Assembly (NCBI GenBank): GCA_015501055.1
Contig: JADNYV010000041.1
Location: 186,001 to 250,000, forward strand
Length of the DNA stretch: 64,000 bases
Direction of reading: 5' to 3'
Source of the DNA: Mucidula mucida
Taxonomy: Eukaryota > Basidiomycota > Agaricomycetes > Agaricales > Physalacriaceae
Part shown: piece by piece, positions 22,340-33,950 of the stretch
How positions within the stretch are numbered: the stretch's first letter is position 1
Layout: every line of letters starts with the position of its first letter
Program-made: the position numbers and the translations under genes
The notes under the pieces: model-generated
Seen by the model: the letters and a program-made list of their open reading frames with translations, nothing else
What the model was told of the DNA's origin: nothing
The model's database searches: none

Positions 22340-22490
22340 CGCACGCAGTTAATAGGTTTCAAAAAAAGGCCGCGAGCTGCCAGCGGTTGAGAAGGAATAC
22401 TCGGTTGACGGTGTCCTCGCCGCACTGCGGTAGCAGAACGATTTGCCTGCTTGATTCCTGAGCCCGAAACCTCCTGATTTAGGAAGTGAA
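22340..22490 (+). pseudogene. C-terminal relic of the AAA-like family
   Basis: The plus strand at 22378-22470 reads LPAVEKEYSVDGVLAALR, then a stop, QNDLPA, a stop and FLSPKP. This is the C-terminal signature EYSVDDVLTRLREQKGLPAR of loci A-D with two in-frame stops. Nothing of the upstream part of the gene is recognisable, so this is an isolated decayed end, about 160 bp from the 3' end of locus I. Confidence 0.75.
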
Positions 22491-22650
22491 TGCGAGGCTA
22501 ATAGTTCAAGGCGACTATCGGTAATATTAAGAGTCAATTCGTTCAATGTTCAATGCATAGTACTAGTACACAATTATATACACATAAATGAGAGTCCATG
22601 AGTAAATTACAGTGATTGCGATGAATGAACAAGACACCAAGCTTGACCGC

Positions 22651-25489
22651 TCACTGAGTCTTCTTAGTGACGGGAAAAATAACGTTTTGCGTTTTCTTGG
22701 GTTTAGAATAACGCTTTGCTCGTCTCGCTATAACGCAGACACCTGCAATGACGATCACGACCAAGACGTGCAGCTCACCAAAAATTGCCTCTCCGTTCGA
22801 ATCATTGTACCCAAGGACGTGGCGCTCGAACCTGTCATCGTCAAAAGGCAGGACGGAGGTGTCCAATTCCGACGCATACCCTGCGCCTTGATCATCAGCC
22901 GCCGCCCATAACGCATGGATGCTCCAGGTGCCTGGGGCACCGTCACACCAACCGTGATAAAAGAACTCATTCAACGTCGTCGGAAAGGTGGTGCGCGGCG
23001 TCGAAGGCGCGTTCAATTTTGGTAGTCGGGGTTGAAGTCTGATTCTGTCCATATTGAAATCGGTAGACGAAGGATGTGCTTGAAGAAGCTTTCGATAAGT
23101 GCAATCGATCCTTCCGTAAGGTCCTTTCCGTTGGCAGTCCGAGCAAGCGTCACGCCCATCGTCGCTTCGTACAAAGCTACGAGAGGGATGTTCTTCATTT
23201 CGATGATGCAGAGCATCGCCAGTGTTATGGCGAGGATATCGATTCGGCGACGACCTATGGTGTTGACTTCGAGTGCGACATGATTCGCAATACCGCCCCC
23301 AACAACTAGGCTGGTGTCCAGCTTCTGATGCAATGCCGACTGCATCTCGTTTTCACTGGATTGGAGGACAGAATATGCGGTACGTGATTTCCGAAGGTAT
23401 GGGGTGAAGACGGTGTCAATCCATTTGGGCGAGCCATCGAACGGCGGCGGAATCATGGCTCCCTTGTTTTCGATTGGTTGTAGGACGTCCATATCTAGCT
23501 ATAATCGAAAATGAGATGATAGATTCCTGAGAGCTTGACAAACTTACTTGGAGTCTCGTCATTCTGTCTGGAAAGACGTAATGCTTGGGCAAGCCTCGCG
23601 ACAAAGTTAGCATGCCGGCCTCGTAGCAGGCTGCCGTGAAAGCCTTGAAGGATGGTTTGAGGACCTGCTTTAGGCCATCAGCAGAGGCCATGTCCGCATC
23701 AGCATAGCGGTATCGGAGCAAGGCCATAGGCGCCTTCCCGTCGAAAATGAGTTTGTTGGCTTCGGTTTTCCACTGAGACATTCCTCGCGCCGCCAGTGCC
23801 GTCAGAAACTGGTGCGTTTTAGGGCTGATCGGTTGTATGCGGGAAAGCCCGAGGCGAAATTCCTACAAGTCAACGCGGCGAAGAGCAGGTAGGACAGCAT
23901 GAACAAATTTGCGCGGTATCTGCGGAATTGCGCCTTCCGAAAGGGAGAGGCAGTGTTGTGGCAGACAAGTCTCGAACTTTTGGAGCATGGTCAGAATGTC
24001 GTCGTTCTGCGGAAGATCACAACCGTGAAGAGCCAAAGCTATGCCTTTGATCTGTGCAAGGGTGTAACCGACGCCTCCGATTATGTTGGCTCTGTCGTAC
24101 ATGCAAGCACAAGTCGGTACCATGTCGAGGCACTCCGCTTGAAAAGTAGGGCTATAGCCCTGTAATAGGATTTTGTAGATCATGTTCTTTTCCTTCGCTC
24201 TGTAGATAGGTGTGTAGAAGTGCCGCGCGAATAGGATGTGTACATCTTCGACCGACGGGAAGGCTGAGGTTGCCGGCGCCCCTGTGAGGGATTCAATGTG
24301 ACATCGACGAGCAAGGTGGTCGTAGCCCAACACGATGACCATAAAGGTAGAACGTCTACTAAACAACGTCCGGTTCTTTTCATAATAGGCCTATCGTGGA
24401 TGAATGAGCATACAGAACGTACGAATTACCAAACTCAACTGACCAGTAGCCGTTTCAGTAATTCTCCTCTTCTAGCGCCTTCCTTGATTTCGTCGCCAGG
24501 AAAATCCTCGGGGTATCGCTCCAGCAACGAATGAATAGAGTCGTCGACAACGTCTACGATCTTAGATTCAATAGTAGCCAAAGTAGACTTGGGAGAGATT
24601 TCGAGGGGATCCAATGAGAAATCGACCTCCAATATGAAGTTCATGGAGTGAAAGTGATCTTGGGCATATTCCGCTATTTTGAGCTGACCGAAAGTTTGGT
24701 CAAACACAGATTCGTAAGCCTTGTCCATGAAAGAGCCATGGGTTTTCACTAGCCGAACGGAGTCACGTTGGGATGCTTCAGGGGCAAAAAATCCCATAGT
24801 CGAGTCCGCGACCAAAAAGGAATACTGTATGCACCCAGTGTGGTCGTCGAATAGACCACTGCCAGACAGCAAGTGTTGCATAAGGTCTAATGACGGTTCG
24901 TCCTAGAAAGAAGTGAGCTATAGGGATGGTTGAGGTTGTGGTCACAAACCTCATCAATGGATCCCACGAGATAGATTGGGCGGTCTTCGTCTGCCGACTG
25001 CCCAACGGGCAACAGAGGTCCGATTATGGGCTGTATCGTAGGCGAGGCTGCGCGAGCTCGCTTTGCGGAGTTTGAGGATTCTGGCGCCTCTAAAGATGCT
25101 TTCCGTTTCAAAGAGGGTGATGGGTGAATGAGGAATTGAATCTGATTGGGATTACAGTTTCGGGTATGACCCACGGGAAATTCCCCATCTACGTGGATGG
25201 AGCCGCGAGGAAGATCGTAGCCGGATCGCCCATATAGCCTTAGCTTTGGATCGTCTGTTGCCACATTGACATAGTACAATTCGTTCACATCCACTTTTGC
25301 GCCACATTGGCAAGCAAGGTCGTGAGACGTCTGGATGCTGAGAGCGGCCCGAGTGGCAAAGTCATCACAAGCGGCGCCCGTCCCCTTCATTCTTGGAGAC
25401 CAGCACGTATAATAGGCGGGCGTCTTGTTGTGACCAACGATCACAGCTTGGAAGGTGCGTTTCGGTACGTTTGAAGCCGTTTGGGCCAT
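22651..25489 (-). CDS. Locus I: header, degenerate AAA-like and PD-(D/E)XK nuclease-like protein
   Basis: Multi-exon gene starting at ATG 25489 (MAQTASNVPKRTFQAVIVG). Header: LACQCGAKVDVNELYYVNVA. NLS-like linker: LKRKASLE, AKRARAAS. Then PIYLVGSIDE, an intron near 24905-24950, and a weakly conserved ATPase-like region: FMVIVLGYDHLARR in the Walker B position, KILLQGYSPTF like the LTGxSP sensor block, and GGVGYTLAQIKGIA like YGFTxxEV. LTLSRGLPKHYVFPD matches the ESGYLT..iPN segment that precedes the nuclease domain in PF09820/PF08011 proteins. The nuclease-like core is RRRIDILAITLAMLCIIEMK (23193-23240), with D and E-x-K intact. After a frame change near 23020 it continues to HVLVVIVIAGVCVIARRAKR and a stop at 22651. 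The gene is head-to-head with E, 218 bp between starts. Reading frame changes mean the exact model needs RNA evidence. Confidence 0.78.
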
Positions 25490-25707
25490 TGGAGCTGGCG
25501 TCAAGACAGAGAAAGGTGGTGGTTATAGTTCAAGTTGAGCATTACGAGCCATGTTCCGAGGGGACGTCCATTGTTCGAGCAATGCGCTGTGTTGGTATTG
25601 TTTGGGTCGCGTGATATCACATGATCTGTCCTTTGTTCATTTCGGAAACTCCGGCGGAGTCTTAAAATATCGTTGACCTACCACCACCACCACCTATCTA
25701 CATCAGA
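25490..25707. promoter_or_regulatory. Bidirectional promoter of I/E pair
   Basis: The 218 bp separate start codons of divergently transcribed genes I and E. The block CACATGATC-TGTCCTTTGTT lies at 25618-25636, followed by TTGACCTACCACCACC and the E start. The same block is at 30731-30749 before F and, inverted, at 58182-58201 between G and H. The CACRTG core resembles an E-box; the binding factor is unknown. Confidence 0.65.
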
Positions 25708-27186
25708 ATGAGCGACCTGATTCACGACGCGTCCCATTTCTCCGCATTTTCGCGTTATCGCGACGATGATAGGAAATCTGTGCATTCTGTGCATTCTGGT
25801 ACGACGCGCGCGTCTTTCATCATGGTTTCTGCTAATACATCCATCAGATTCCTCAGACACGACTCTCGTTGAGGACCGTGCCGACGTTCTCTCGCCTTCC
25901 TCGAGCCCCAATGGCAAAGAAGAATTCATCAAGCAAGTGTGGACCCAACAAACTTTTCCCGTTCTGGCTAGCCCGCCGTACACGCTATCTCTAGACCAGT
26001 GCTACCCAGATTCGCCCCTACTTGATATGGAGGACACGTTCGTCGATGCCAGCCCGCCCATCTCTTTAGGCTCGGATCTCGTCAAGACCATTGGTGCCGA
26101 ATCGGTAAGTGGCTTCAAATCGAAAGTCAACGTTTCTGAATGTCTTGCAGTATATACCAATGCCGTCCGATGTTTTTCACTCGCTTCTGCAATTCGAGGG
26201 CGCGATATGGGTCAACAAGTTGCCATTCGTCCACTCGTTATGTGCGTCTCGACGATTCAGCGGCGACACGCACAAGAAACTAAGCTTAGTGCGACGACCC
26301 GCCGGCTTTGGGCAAAGGATGTTTATGTCCACCGCGACCTTTTCTTGTGAGATGAACTCCAGGGATATTGTTGAACGACTTTTGAATTCGCCGCCCTGCT
26401 CCCCGCTCAAGCATGAGTACCTCGTCCTGTCTATCGATATGATGCGCGCATTCGAGGGGCCTGCAGAGAGCCTTGAAGATGCGATGAACGGCTACATGGA
26501 TGGTCTATGGAGAGATTTTGTTCGGAACTATCATGTTGTCCTGGGCATGCCTCGTACGACCTCTGATAACAAAAACTGGGATTGGCGCTCGTCTGCCACT
26601 ATAGTTCCGTGGATCATGGTCAGTCATGTCCCAATGCTGACCTTCTGCTTTACATTGACAAATTTCTAGCGCTACATATGTAATGCGGGATATCGTCTGC
26701 TATTGTTCATCGACAATTTCAACCACCCCTTCATACATTCTACGCCAGAAACGATTGAGACGATGCCATCGCCATATCTCGTTATCTTGTACGACCTATG
26801 CTGAGTTGGCTGGAGGGTGGATGATTGTGGTGGCATGATCTTGGGCGAGCCTCTGTCCGAGGAGCCGTCTTGGGTCGAGGAAGCTACAGATCTTTTCGAG
26901 CCCATGCTCGGGACATCTCACAGGACGCCTCTTCCCTTCATGGTGCGTTCGGCTTCACATGGGAGCAAGTGAGCACGATGGCGGCGGAGGTCTTACCCAT
27001 CGCGGAGGAGAGGACAAGGTGCCTGGAGGAGCTGCGCGAACATTGTGCGACATATGGCAAGGAGTCACATTGAATACAGCGTGGACGACGTTCTCACCTT
27101 TTTGCGACGGAGACACTACCCCCATATTCTAGTCCGGAGATGCCGCCTTGGCCATATGATGAAGAAGACGACGAAGACTCGACGTG
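25708..27186 (+). CDS. Locus E: short degenerate AAA-ATPase-like protein, second subfamily
   Basis: Exons 25708-25798, 25848-26104, 26151-26618 and 26670 onward; phases match those of B and D. Start MSDLIHDASHFSAFSRYRDD, then DSSDTTLVEDR, VWVNKLPFVHSL, RRPAGFGQRMFMSTATF (Gln for the Walker A Lys), YRLLLFIDNFNHPFIHS (an Asp is kept in the Walker B strand) and GAFGFTWEQVSTMAAEV. The last exon is out of frame in several places, and at each the closely related F carries one more base in a T or G run (near 26765, 26819, 26905 and 27110). It is therefore either decaying or affected by homopolymer errors. Divergently paired with nuclease gene I. No header or nuclease domain. Confidence 0.75.
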
Positions 27187-29139
27187 AACTGTTACCTCAT
27201 TTGCGCTTATCGTTGATAGCCTTGCTATGTACTTTACTTCAATATTCTGATCTCATTCCCACTGTATATTATACGACTACCTGCGTCCATACCTTATTAG
27301 TTATACACATAGAAAATGTATGTTTACCCGAAACCCAGTGTACAATAGGCTCATTTAGTGAAGCGGCCCCCAGGCCATTTACTAGAGCAAATTTGACGAT
27401 TGAGCCACACAACGCGGCGCCGTTGCACGGCAAAGCCCACCACCTCACTCGCGTTACGCCAATCGTTGCCTTTCACTCAGGAAGTATGTACTTTTGATGT
27501 CCGACTGTCAATAAAACTCGTCGCTCACTCGCATTGTCTCCATAGCCTGAAGCCTTGCTACATTGACTGAGACAAACCAATATACTATCAGAGATGAACG
27601 ACTTGGCTCAATTATCAAATTGTTTCATGGTGTACATGTGGCGCCGACGAAATACTAAGAAACGTGTGTTTACCATGTACACACTAATCTGCCAACAATA
27701 GCTTTACAACGCTAGTGCTCTCCTCCATTACGTTTTGAACTCTGGACTGATTCGAAACAACTTCAGAGATCGTCGGTCGAAATGAAGCTTACTTTGTTCG
27801 TCAGCTTGAGGTTCATTAAACAACGCGAAACTAGCGATGCCTTTTTGAATTATTTACCGGCGATACTGAAAAGTACCTACAGCGACCCATTAAAGCCGCC
27901 CTTGAACAGGCGAGAAAGACAGAGCCTCCTCGTCAAGCATCTCCGCCTAGTAGTACCGCACGGGGTCAAAGCCCACGCACATGAACCAAACAAGCCTCCA
28001 TCCCCGCTCCCACGGCACGCGAGATAGACCAGGAAGAATGGTATGAAATTTCCGGCAGTCTGAAATTCCATTGTATTACAGTCATAGGTTCTGACCCGGC
28101 GAACACGGTGACGATGAGCATCGGAAATGAGTTTTTGTCCTTCCCGAACAAGTTGTGCAAGGATTCGAGGTTCTGTCAAAGCTAAGACGAGAGGGAACGG
28201 TTATAATCTTTTGGTGCAAGGTTTTCCTAGAAGCGACGTGAGCGCGTTGGAATCATAGAATATAGAAGATACCTCCAGGAATTTTGCATTGTTGGCGCGT
28301 TTTTTAGACTGCGAAAGTTATTTGGCCTGTCCATAGGTTTAGACAATCCCAAATCGACATGAGTGTGAGACACGACGAGACCGCAGCTGATGAGGCGCGT
28401 TCATGGCAATAACGAGTATTCGCCACGGATATGCGAGACTGATCTATGGCTGCGCGGCGGTCGAAGATAATATCTTGGGATTCCGAACATATAACGCCAA
28501 GATCATACAAGTAACAGGGTATAGCGCTGGTCTCAATGGCATCGCATTTCCGTTGGATCGGTGATTACACTAAAGAACAATTGAGAGGAATCGCGACAAT
28601 AGTGAAAGAATACGCACTTTGTAGTTCCACCGAATGCCACAGGTTGAAGATGGTCTACCAGCACCAGTGACCGATACGACTTCGGGTGGACGCGTCGTGA
28701 GTCTTATCGCGGCGAGATTGACAGAATTTAATCAGTCGAAGACACGTTCCCGATGCAGTGTTTCTGCAGGCTTTCGTAAAAAGGAAGAAACGCTTAAAGA
28801 AAAGAGCTGGAAGGAGAGGATTAAAAGGAGGCCTGTCCAGTTGATGCGTCAAAAAGCGGCGTTGCCTTCGCCTTGAAGATGCTCGTTCCAAGTCTCCGGT
28901 CGATGACGCCGCCCATGCCTGGATATCACGCCTAACGTCGAGTCTTCCTCCTGCCACCACTGGCAGCCAATATGAATCCGCAAGAAACAAGAAACTCACA
29001 GTGCGACGAGTACGCCACCTTCTGCAACCCCGGTACCGACATCGTACGCCCCATGGTCCACTACTCGTGCGTAGCCAGACGCGCCAATGTTCCGAATTGA
29101 CCCTGCCATAGACATCCCCTTTGATCCTACTCTGCAATC
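27187..29139. other. Unresolved region with coding-like segments
   Basis: No gene could be identified. On the plus strand 27850-28180 reads as one frame with a single TGA (DTEKYLQRPIKAALEQARK, then TAREIDQEEWYEISGSLKFH and TMSIGNEFLSFPNKL), and 28560-28660 reads YTKEQLRGIATIVKEYAL. Amino-acid composition looks protein-like but I recognise no family. It may be a decayed gene or one with unrecognised introns. Confidence 0.35.
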
Positions 29140-29879
29140 ATGCCGGCTACCAATATCAAAACATCTGCGCCCATTACCCGTTCAGCAGATGCCACCAACC
29201 CAAAATCAAAACATTCCCCGAAGATTCTGTCCACTGGCACTTGGGGCGCGCTTGCAGGACCTCATCACGGCCATGTTGCCCGCCCCCGCACTAATACCCA
29301 ATTCGACCAACCAGCGCCCTCGTATGAGGATGGTCAGCCCATGTGGAGCATTCTCGTGCGCAGTGATGTCACCAAGCAGCTCGCTGCTCTCGAAAAGATT
29401 GCACGCGAAGAGGAGACGCGCATACAGCAAGAACGAAAAAAGCGCAGACATGGCCCGCTGCTGCCACTCGCTGCCAGGTGCAGGGCCAATGCCATCGCAG
29501 ACACGAGCTGTGAGGCCGAGGTGGCTCCAAGGAGAAGCGAAAGAAGGATGGCCCGGGCGTGACAGCGAGGACGTACGCAATAGGATGTCAAATGTCGTCG
29601 CGAGTCAGGCCGCGTATCAGTGGCAAATATTCGTGGATGACCGCTGCCAATGCGGGTGTCCCGACGCCCGCACAACAAAGCCTGCTCATCACTTTCACCA
29701 GCGACGACGACAATTCCCGCGTCGGACATGTTCTGGCGAAGATGACTACGGCGACGTCGACGCTGCCACCGGTGGAACAGGATACGCGCTTACCTGTTAC
29801 GTTGAGAGACGCCATGTTTGTCGTTGACAAGGAGCGTGGGCATGGCGGTGGACGTGGCGCTGCGAGAGGATGGATTTAG
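29140..29879 (+). CDS. Hypothetical protein
   Basis: An open frame from ATG 29140 runs to 29562; another, one base out of phase, continues from there to a stop at 29877-29879 (ends GGGRGAARGWI). Inserting one G in the GGG run near 29553 would join them into a protein of about 246 aa with a charged helix (LAALEKIAREEETRIQQERK). I do not recognise the family. It could be a lineage-specific gene. Confidence 0.4.
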
Positions 29880-30806
29880 TGCCAGGACTATGTGATATGG
29901 AGGTTCAATTGCATATTTTGACTGCTGATGTATAGATAGTATCTGTTCTAGGAGGTGAGCCATCCGCTCGTTTCTTTCCTCCAAGGCTCACAGAGTTTTC
30001 AGTACTGCATTGTCAATTGTAACGGACTCCTCGGTCTCAGACAGCGAACTCTGCGATGCGGGGCGCCTTTTATTTTGACTGGTCATGGTGTTGACCTTTT
30101 AGGAGGCGCATACATGCTGCCGCTGTTCGATATGGATTCTGTCTGGGTCTACTCAGGATGTGTGCGACTCGTCGTTTTGGGTGTTCCGCGTCCGTTGCAT
30201 CCACTTCTCGATTCAATCAATAGAACATTATGAAAACTCGTATCTATTGACGCCGAATCCGATACACCAGAGTATCCGGAGACCCATGCTACCAATCCTG
30301 TTGGCTACCTGCACCGACTAGATCCAGCAACTTGGCTGCTTCCATGCACAACAACACGTTGAATGTAATGTTCATCAGCTGGCTACATGGAATAGTCCAA
30401 CCACTCCTTCTTTAAATCTTGCACCCGACTGCATAATCGCGTCCGCCAAATCGCACAGAATTTGTTTCAATCAAAGAATGGCACAACAAAAGTCTTCATT
30501 CGAGCCGAGAACGTGGCAGAGGCTGACCAAACTGACCAGCGCGGACCAGTCAGAAGCTTGAAGCGCTGAATGGCGTCTCCACCTTCCGTGGGAGGTTGTG
30601 CAGCATGCAGTGCAGATGGTTCAGCATATGAGCTAGACCGGATTACGAGAGGGGGCGCGTGGAGCGGAAAGTGGCGCAGAGCTGACGAGTCCGCCAATAG
30701 CAGAGGCTGACGAGGAATGAACGGTGATATCACATGATCGGCCTTTGTTCATTTGGGAGTCAAAGATTACGTTGACCTAACCACCACCACCACCTATCTA
30801 CATAGC
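29880..30806. other. Intergenic; promoter of locus F at its end
   Basis: No gene recognised. The promoter block CACATGATC-GGCCTTTGTT is at 30731-30749, followed by TTGACCTAACCACCACC and the start codon of F. No header-like partner is visible on the minus strand. Confidence 0.45.
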
Positions 30807-32312
30807 ATGAACGACGTCTTCCCCGACGCGTCCAATCTGTCCGCGTCCAATTTCTCCGCATTTTCGCGCGACGATGATAGGAAATTGTGCATTCTGGTAC
30901 GACACGAACGTCTTTCGTCTTGATTTGTTTAATCCAGCCATCAGATTCCTCAAACACGGCTCTCGTGGAGGACCGTGCATCGGGCCCCAATGGCAGGAAG
31001 AATTTGTAAGCAAGTGTGGACAGATTCAACATTATCCAGGACATCCCCCAACAGACTTTTCCCGTTCTGGCTAGCCCACCGTTTACGCCGTCTCTAGACC
31101 AGCGCTATTCAGCCCCCCCGCAGCCGCTGCTTGATTTCGAAGACATATTCGTCGATGTCAGCCCGCCCATTGCGTTAGACTCATTTCTCGTCAAGACCAT
31201 TGGTGCCGAATCGGTAAGTGACTTCAACTCGAGACTCGTCCTGTCTGAATGCATGTAGTATATAGCAAGGCCTTGCGATACTTTATTCTCGCTTCTGCGA
31301 TCCAAGGGCGCGATATGGGTCAATAAGTTGCCCTTCGTCCACTCGCTATGCCCGTCTCGACGATTCAGCGGCGACACGCACAAGAAACTGAGCTTAGTGC
31401 GACGACCCGCCGGCTTTGGGCAAAGACTGTTTATGTCAACGGCGACCTTCTCTCATCAACTCAGTTGGAAGGATAACGTGAGACGACTTTTAGACTCGTC
31501 CCCCTCCTCCCCGCTCAAGCATGAGTGCCTCGTCTTGTCTATCGATATGATGCGCGCATTTGAGGGCCCTGCAGAGAGCCTCGAAGATGCGATGAATAGC
31601 TACATGCATGGTCTCTGGAGAGATTTCGTTCCGAAGTATCATGTTGTCCTGGGCATGCCTCGTACGACCTTTGATAACAAAAACTGGGATTGGCGCTCGT
31701 CTGCCACTATAGTTCCGTGGATCATGGTCAGTCATGTCCCAATGCTGACCTTCTGCTTTGCATTGACAAGTTTTCTAGCGCTACATATGTAATGCGGGCT
31801 ATCGGCTCCTACTCTTCATCGACAATTTCAACCACCCCTTCATACATTCTACGCCAGAGACGATTGAGACGATTGCCATTGCCATATCTCGTTATCTTAT
31901 ACGACCTATGCTGAATTGGCTGGAGGGTGGGATGATCGTAGGTGGCATGATCTTGGGCGAGCCTCTGTCCGAGGAGCCGTCTTGGGTCGAGGAAGCTACA
32001 GATCTTTTCGAGCCCATTGCTCGGGACATCTCACACGACGCCTCTTCCCTTCATGGTGCGTTCGGCTTTACATGGGAGCAAGTGAGCACGATGGCGGCGG
32101 AGGTCTTACCCATCGCGGAGGAGAGGACAAGGTGCCTGGAGGAGCTGCGCGAACATTGGCGACATATGGCGAAGGGCGCATATGAATACAGCGTGAACGA
32201 CGTTCTCACCTTTTTGCGACGGGAGACACTACCCCCATACTCTAGTCCGGCAATGCCGCCTTGGCCATATGATGATGAAGACTCGGAGCAAGACGACGAA
32301 GACTCGACGTGA
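30807..32312 (+). CDS. Locus F: short degenerate AAA-ATPase-like protein (paralogue of E)
   Basis: Exons near 30807-30896, 30945-31213, 31259-31726 and 31779-32312. The last two are fully open: VWVNKLPFVHSLCPSR, RRPAGFGQRLFMSTATF, YRLLLFIDNFNHPFIHS, GGMIVGGMILGEPLSEEPSW and GAFGFTWEQVSTMAAEV, ending with an acidic tail (DEDSEQDDEDST). The first two exons are damaged: exon 1 lacks one base relative to E (30886), so its phase no longer fits, and exon 2 carries a frame change around 30998. It is therefore a pseudogene with an intact 3' half, or a gene with sequence errors at its 5' end. Highly similar to E including the promoter, so it derives from a recent duplication. Confidence 0.75.
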
Positions 32313-32639
32313 ACTGATTCCTCATTTGCGCTGTTATTGTTGATCGCCTTGCTATGTACCATACTTCAATGTTCTGATTTCATTCCCACTGTATATTATA
32401 TGACGACCTTAGTTATACACATAGAAATGCATTTTCTCCGAAAACCCACTGTACAGTTGGTCATTTAGTGAATCAGCGTTCACGCAAATTGCTAGAGCAA
32501 GATTGACGATTAATCATCTGGCATTCCACATGAAAGCTGTGTTTGTCGCGCATTTGGCTGGGACGTCTCTATAGACTCGTCGTTGCGGCATCATGCCCGT
32601 CGTGAGATTTCTTATACCAGAGCCAGACGCGCTGATTTT

Positions 32640-32830
32640 CGAGTAAGAGAGCACGAGCAAGGACGAACTTGGCTGCTCCCGAATATGAGGTGATCACCAG
32701 GGTCTGGGGTCAGCGCCACATTTGCACTCTCCCTAGTGCGGCATGATTGATATTTATGTTTAGGGTTCACTTGGAATTGTTCGGCAGCTTGAAGAGGTTT
32801 GCCGTCATGGACGCGAGCTTGATTAGACCA
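32640..32830 (+). pseudogene. C-terminal remnant of proline iminopeptidase-like gene
   Basis: The nucleotide strings CTCCCGAATATGAGGTGATCACC, GGTCAGCGCCACATTTGCAC and TCGGCAGCTTGAAGAGGTTTGC resemble those at 6709-6760 and 6904-6925 in order and spacing. They correspond to the PEYEAIT, KRHICTL and GSLKGFSV blocks of the proline iminopeptidase relic at 6.2-7.0 kb. No open frame remains. Confidence 0.65.
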
Positions 32831-33017
32831 AGATTCAGTCGAAGGACTTTAATCATCAGATAAGTAACTGGTACCCAAGAGTATCTTCTGTAAAGGCTGC
32901 CACACGCTATCGTCGCGTCGAGGTACTTGCCATATTGGCACACAGGGAAGATAATCGGAGGAAACGAGATCGCTATAGCATGGTACAACAGCATACAGTA
33001 ATGTAGAATAACACAAC

Positions 33018-33637
33018 TCATGCCTTTCCTGCGGCAGCAGCGGCTTTGGCGTCTTCAGCAGCAGCGACAGCGGGGTTGACCTTCTTTCCGTCCTTCCACC
33101 GGACTCGTGGAGGTGGGGCACGGTTCCTGCGGCCCTCACGCGAACGTACACGGACGACTGATATCGATAAGTACAGGATTGAAAGGAAAGCCTAGATAAA
33201 GCGTACCATGTGAGTGGATGGCGCACGAGACGCAGTAGCAAATTTTGATGTACAATTTCGGGATGGCGTATTCTGCGAAATCATCAGCAAAAGTGAGGAG
33301 AACAGGCTGCTATACACACCTTGGTAGATGGATGCCTCGCTGATATCCCGGACAGCAGCGCTCTCGACCATGTTCCTTACGGTGAAGCGCTTGATGGCCT
33401 TGTCCTTGCCGACACAGCGCGAGCAGTTGGAGCAGCGCATAAACGTGGTGTGGCCGCGGCCCTTCTTGTTGCGGCCGCCATTTCTTCTTTTCTTTGTCTG
33501 TCGGCGTCGTTAGCATCCAGTTGGCAATCGGGAGTTATCCAAGTGCATCCATCGCATCCAGCCAATTCCACAGCAATTCATCCGCGACAATGGGCGCACG
33601 GGGCGATATCTGCACAGCGAGCACGAAAACTCACCAT
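33018..33637 (-). CDS. RPS26: 40S ribosomal protein S26 (eS26)
   Basis: Structural component of the small ribosomal subunit near the mRNA exit channel. Exons in translation order: 33637-33635 (ATG only), 33497-33320, 33272-33207, 33157-33018; total 128 aa, all splice sites GT..AG and all phases consistent. Family blocks: [74 protein letters not shown] and [20 protein letters not shown]. The four zinc-binding Cys (C..C and C..C) are present. Length fits the family, whose fungal members are 119-130 aa. The start codon forms an exon of its own, directly followed by gtgagt. No frame problems in this gene. Confidence 0.97.
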
Positions 33638-33950
33638 CTTGAGGTCGGGTCGAGCAGGACGTTGAGCGTGTCGATGGGACTGTCTGCAGATTTGCTCTGG
33701 ATGGATGATGTAAGCTTGTAGTTCCCACGGTCTCAATGCCGGGCGGCACTTCCCAAAATAGCCCACAATGGCCTTTGTTCGGTCTTTGTACAATTGCATT
33801 GTGCAACCGCGCCCTGGCTATTGTTCTGTATTGTGTTCAAGGTCTACATAAGCGAGTCTCCGATGGCTGGGCTCTCTCATTCTCCCTTCCGCTCTTCCAG
33901 GACCACTTGAGCCCGGTGCTCCCTTCCCTTGCTAGACTTTCTTTGACGAC

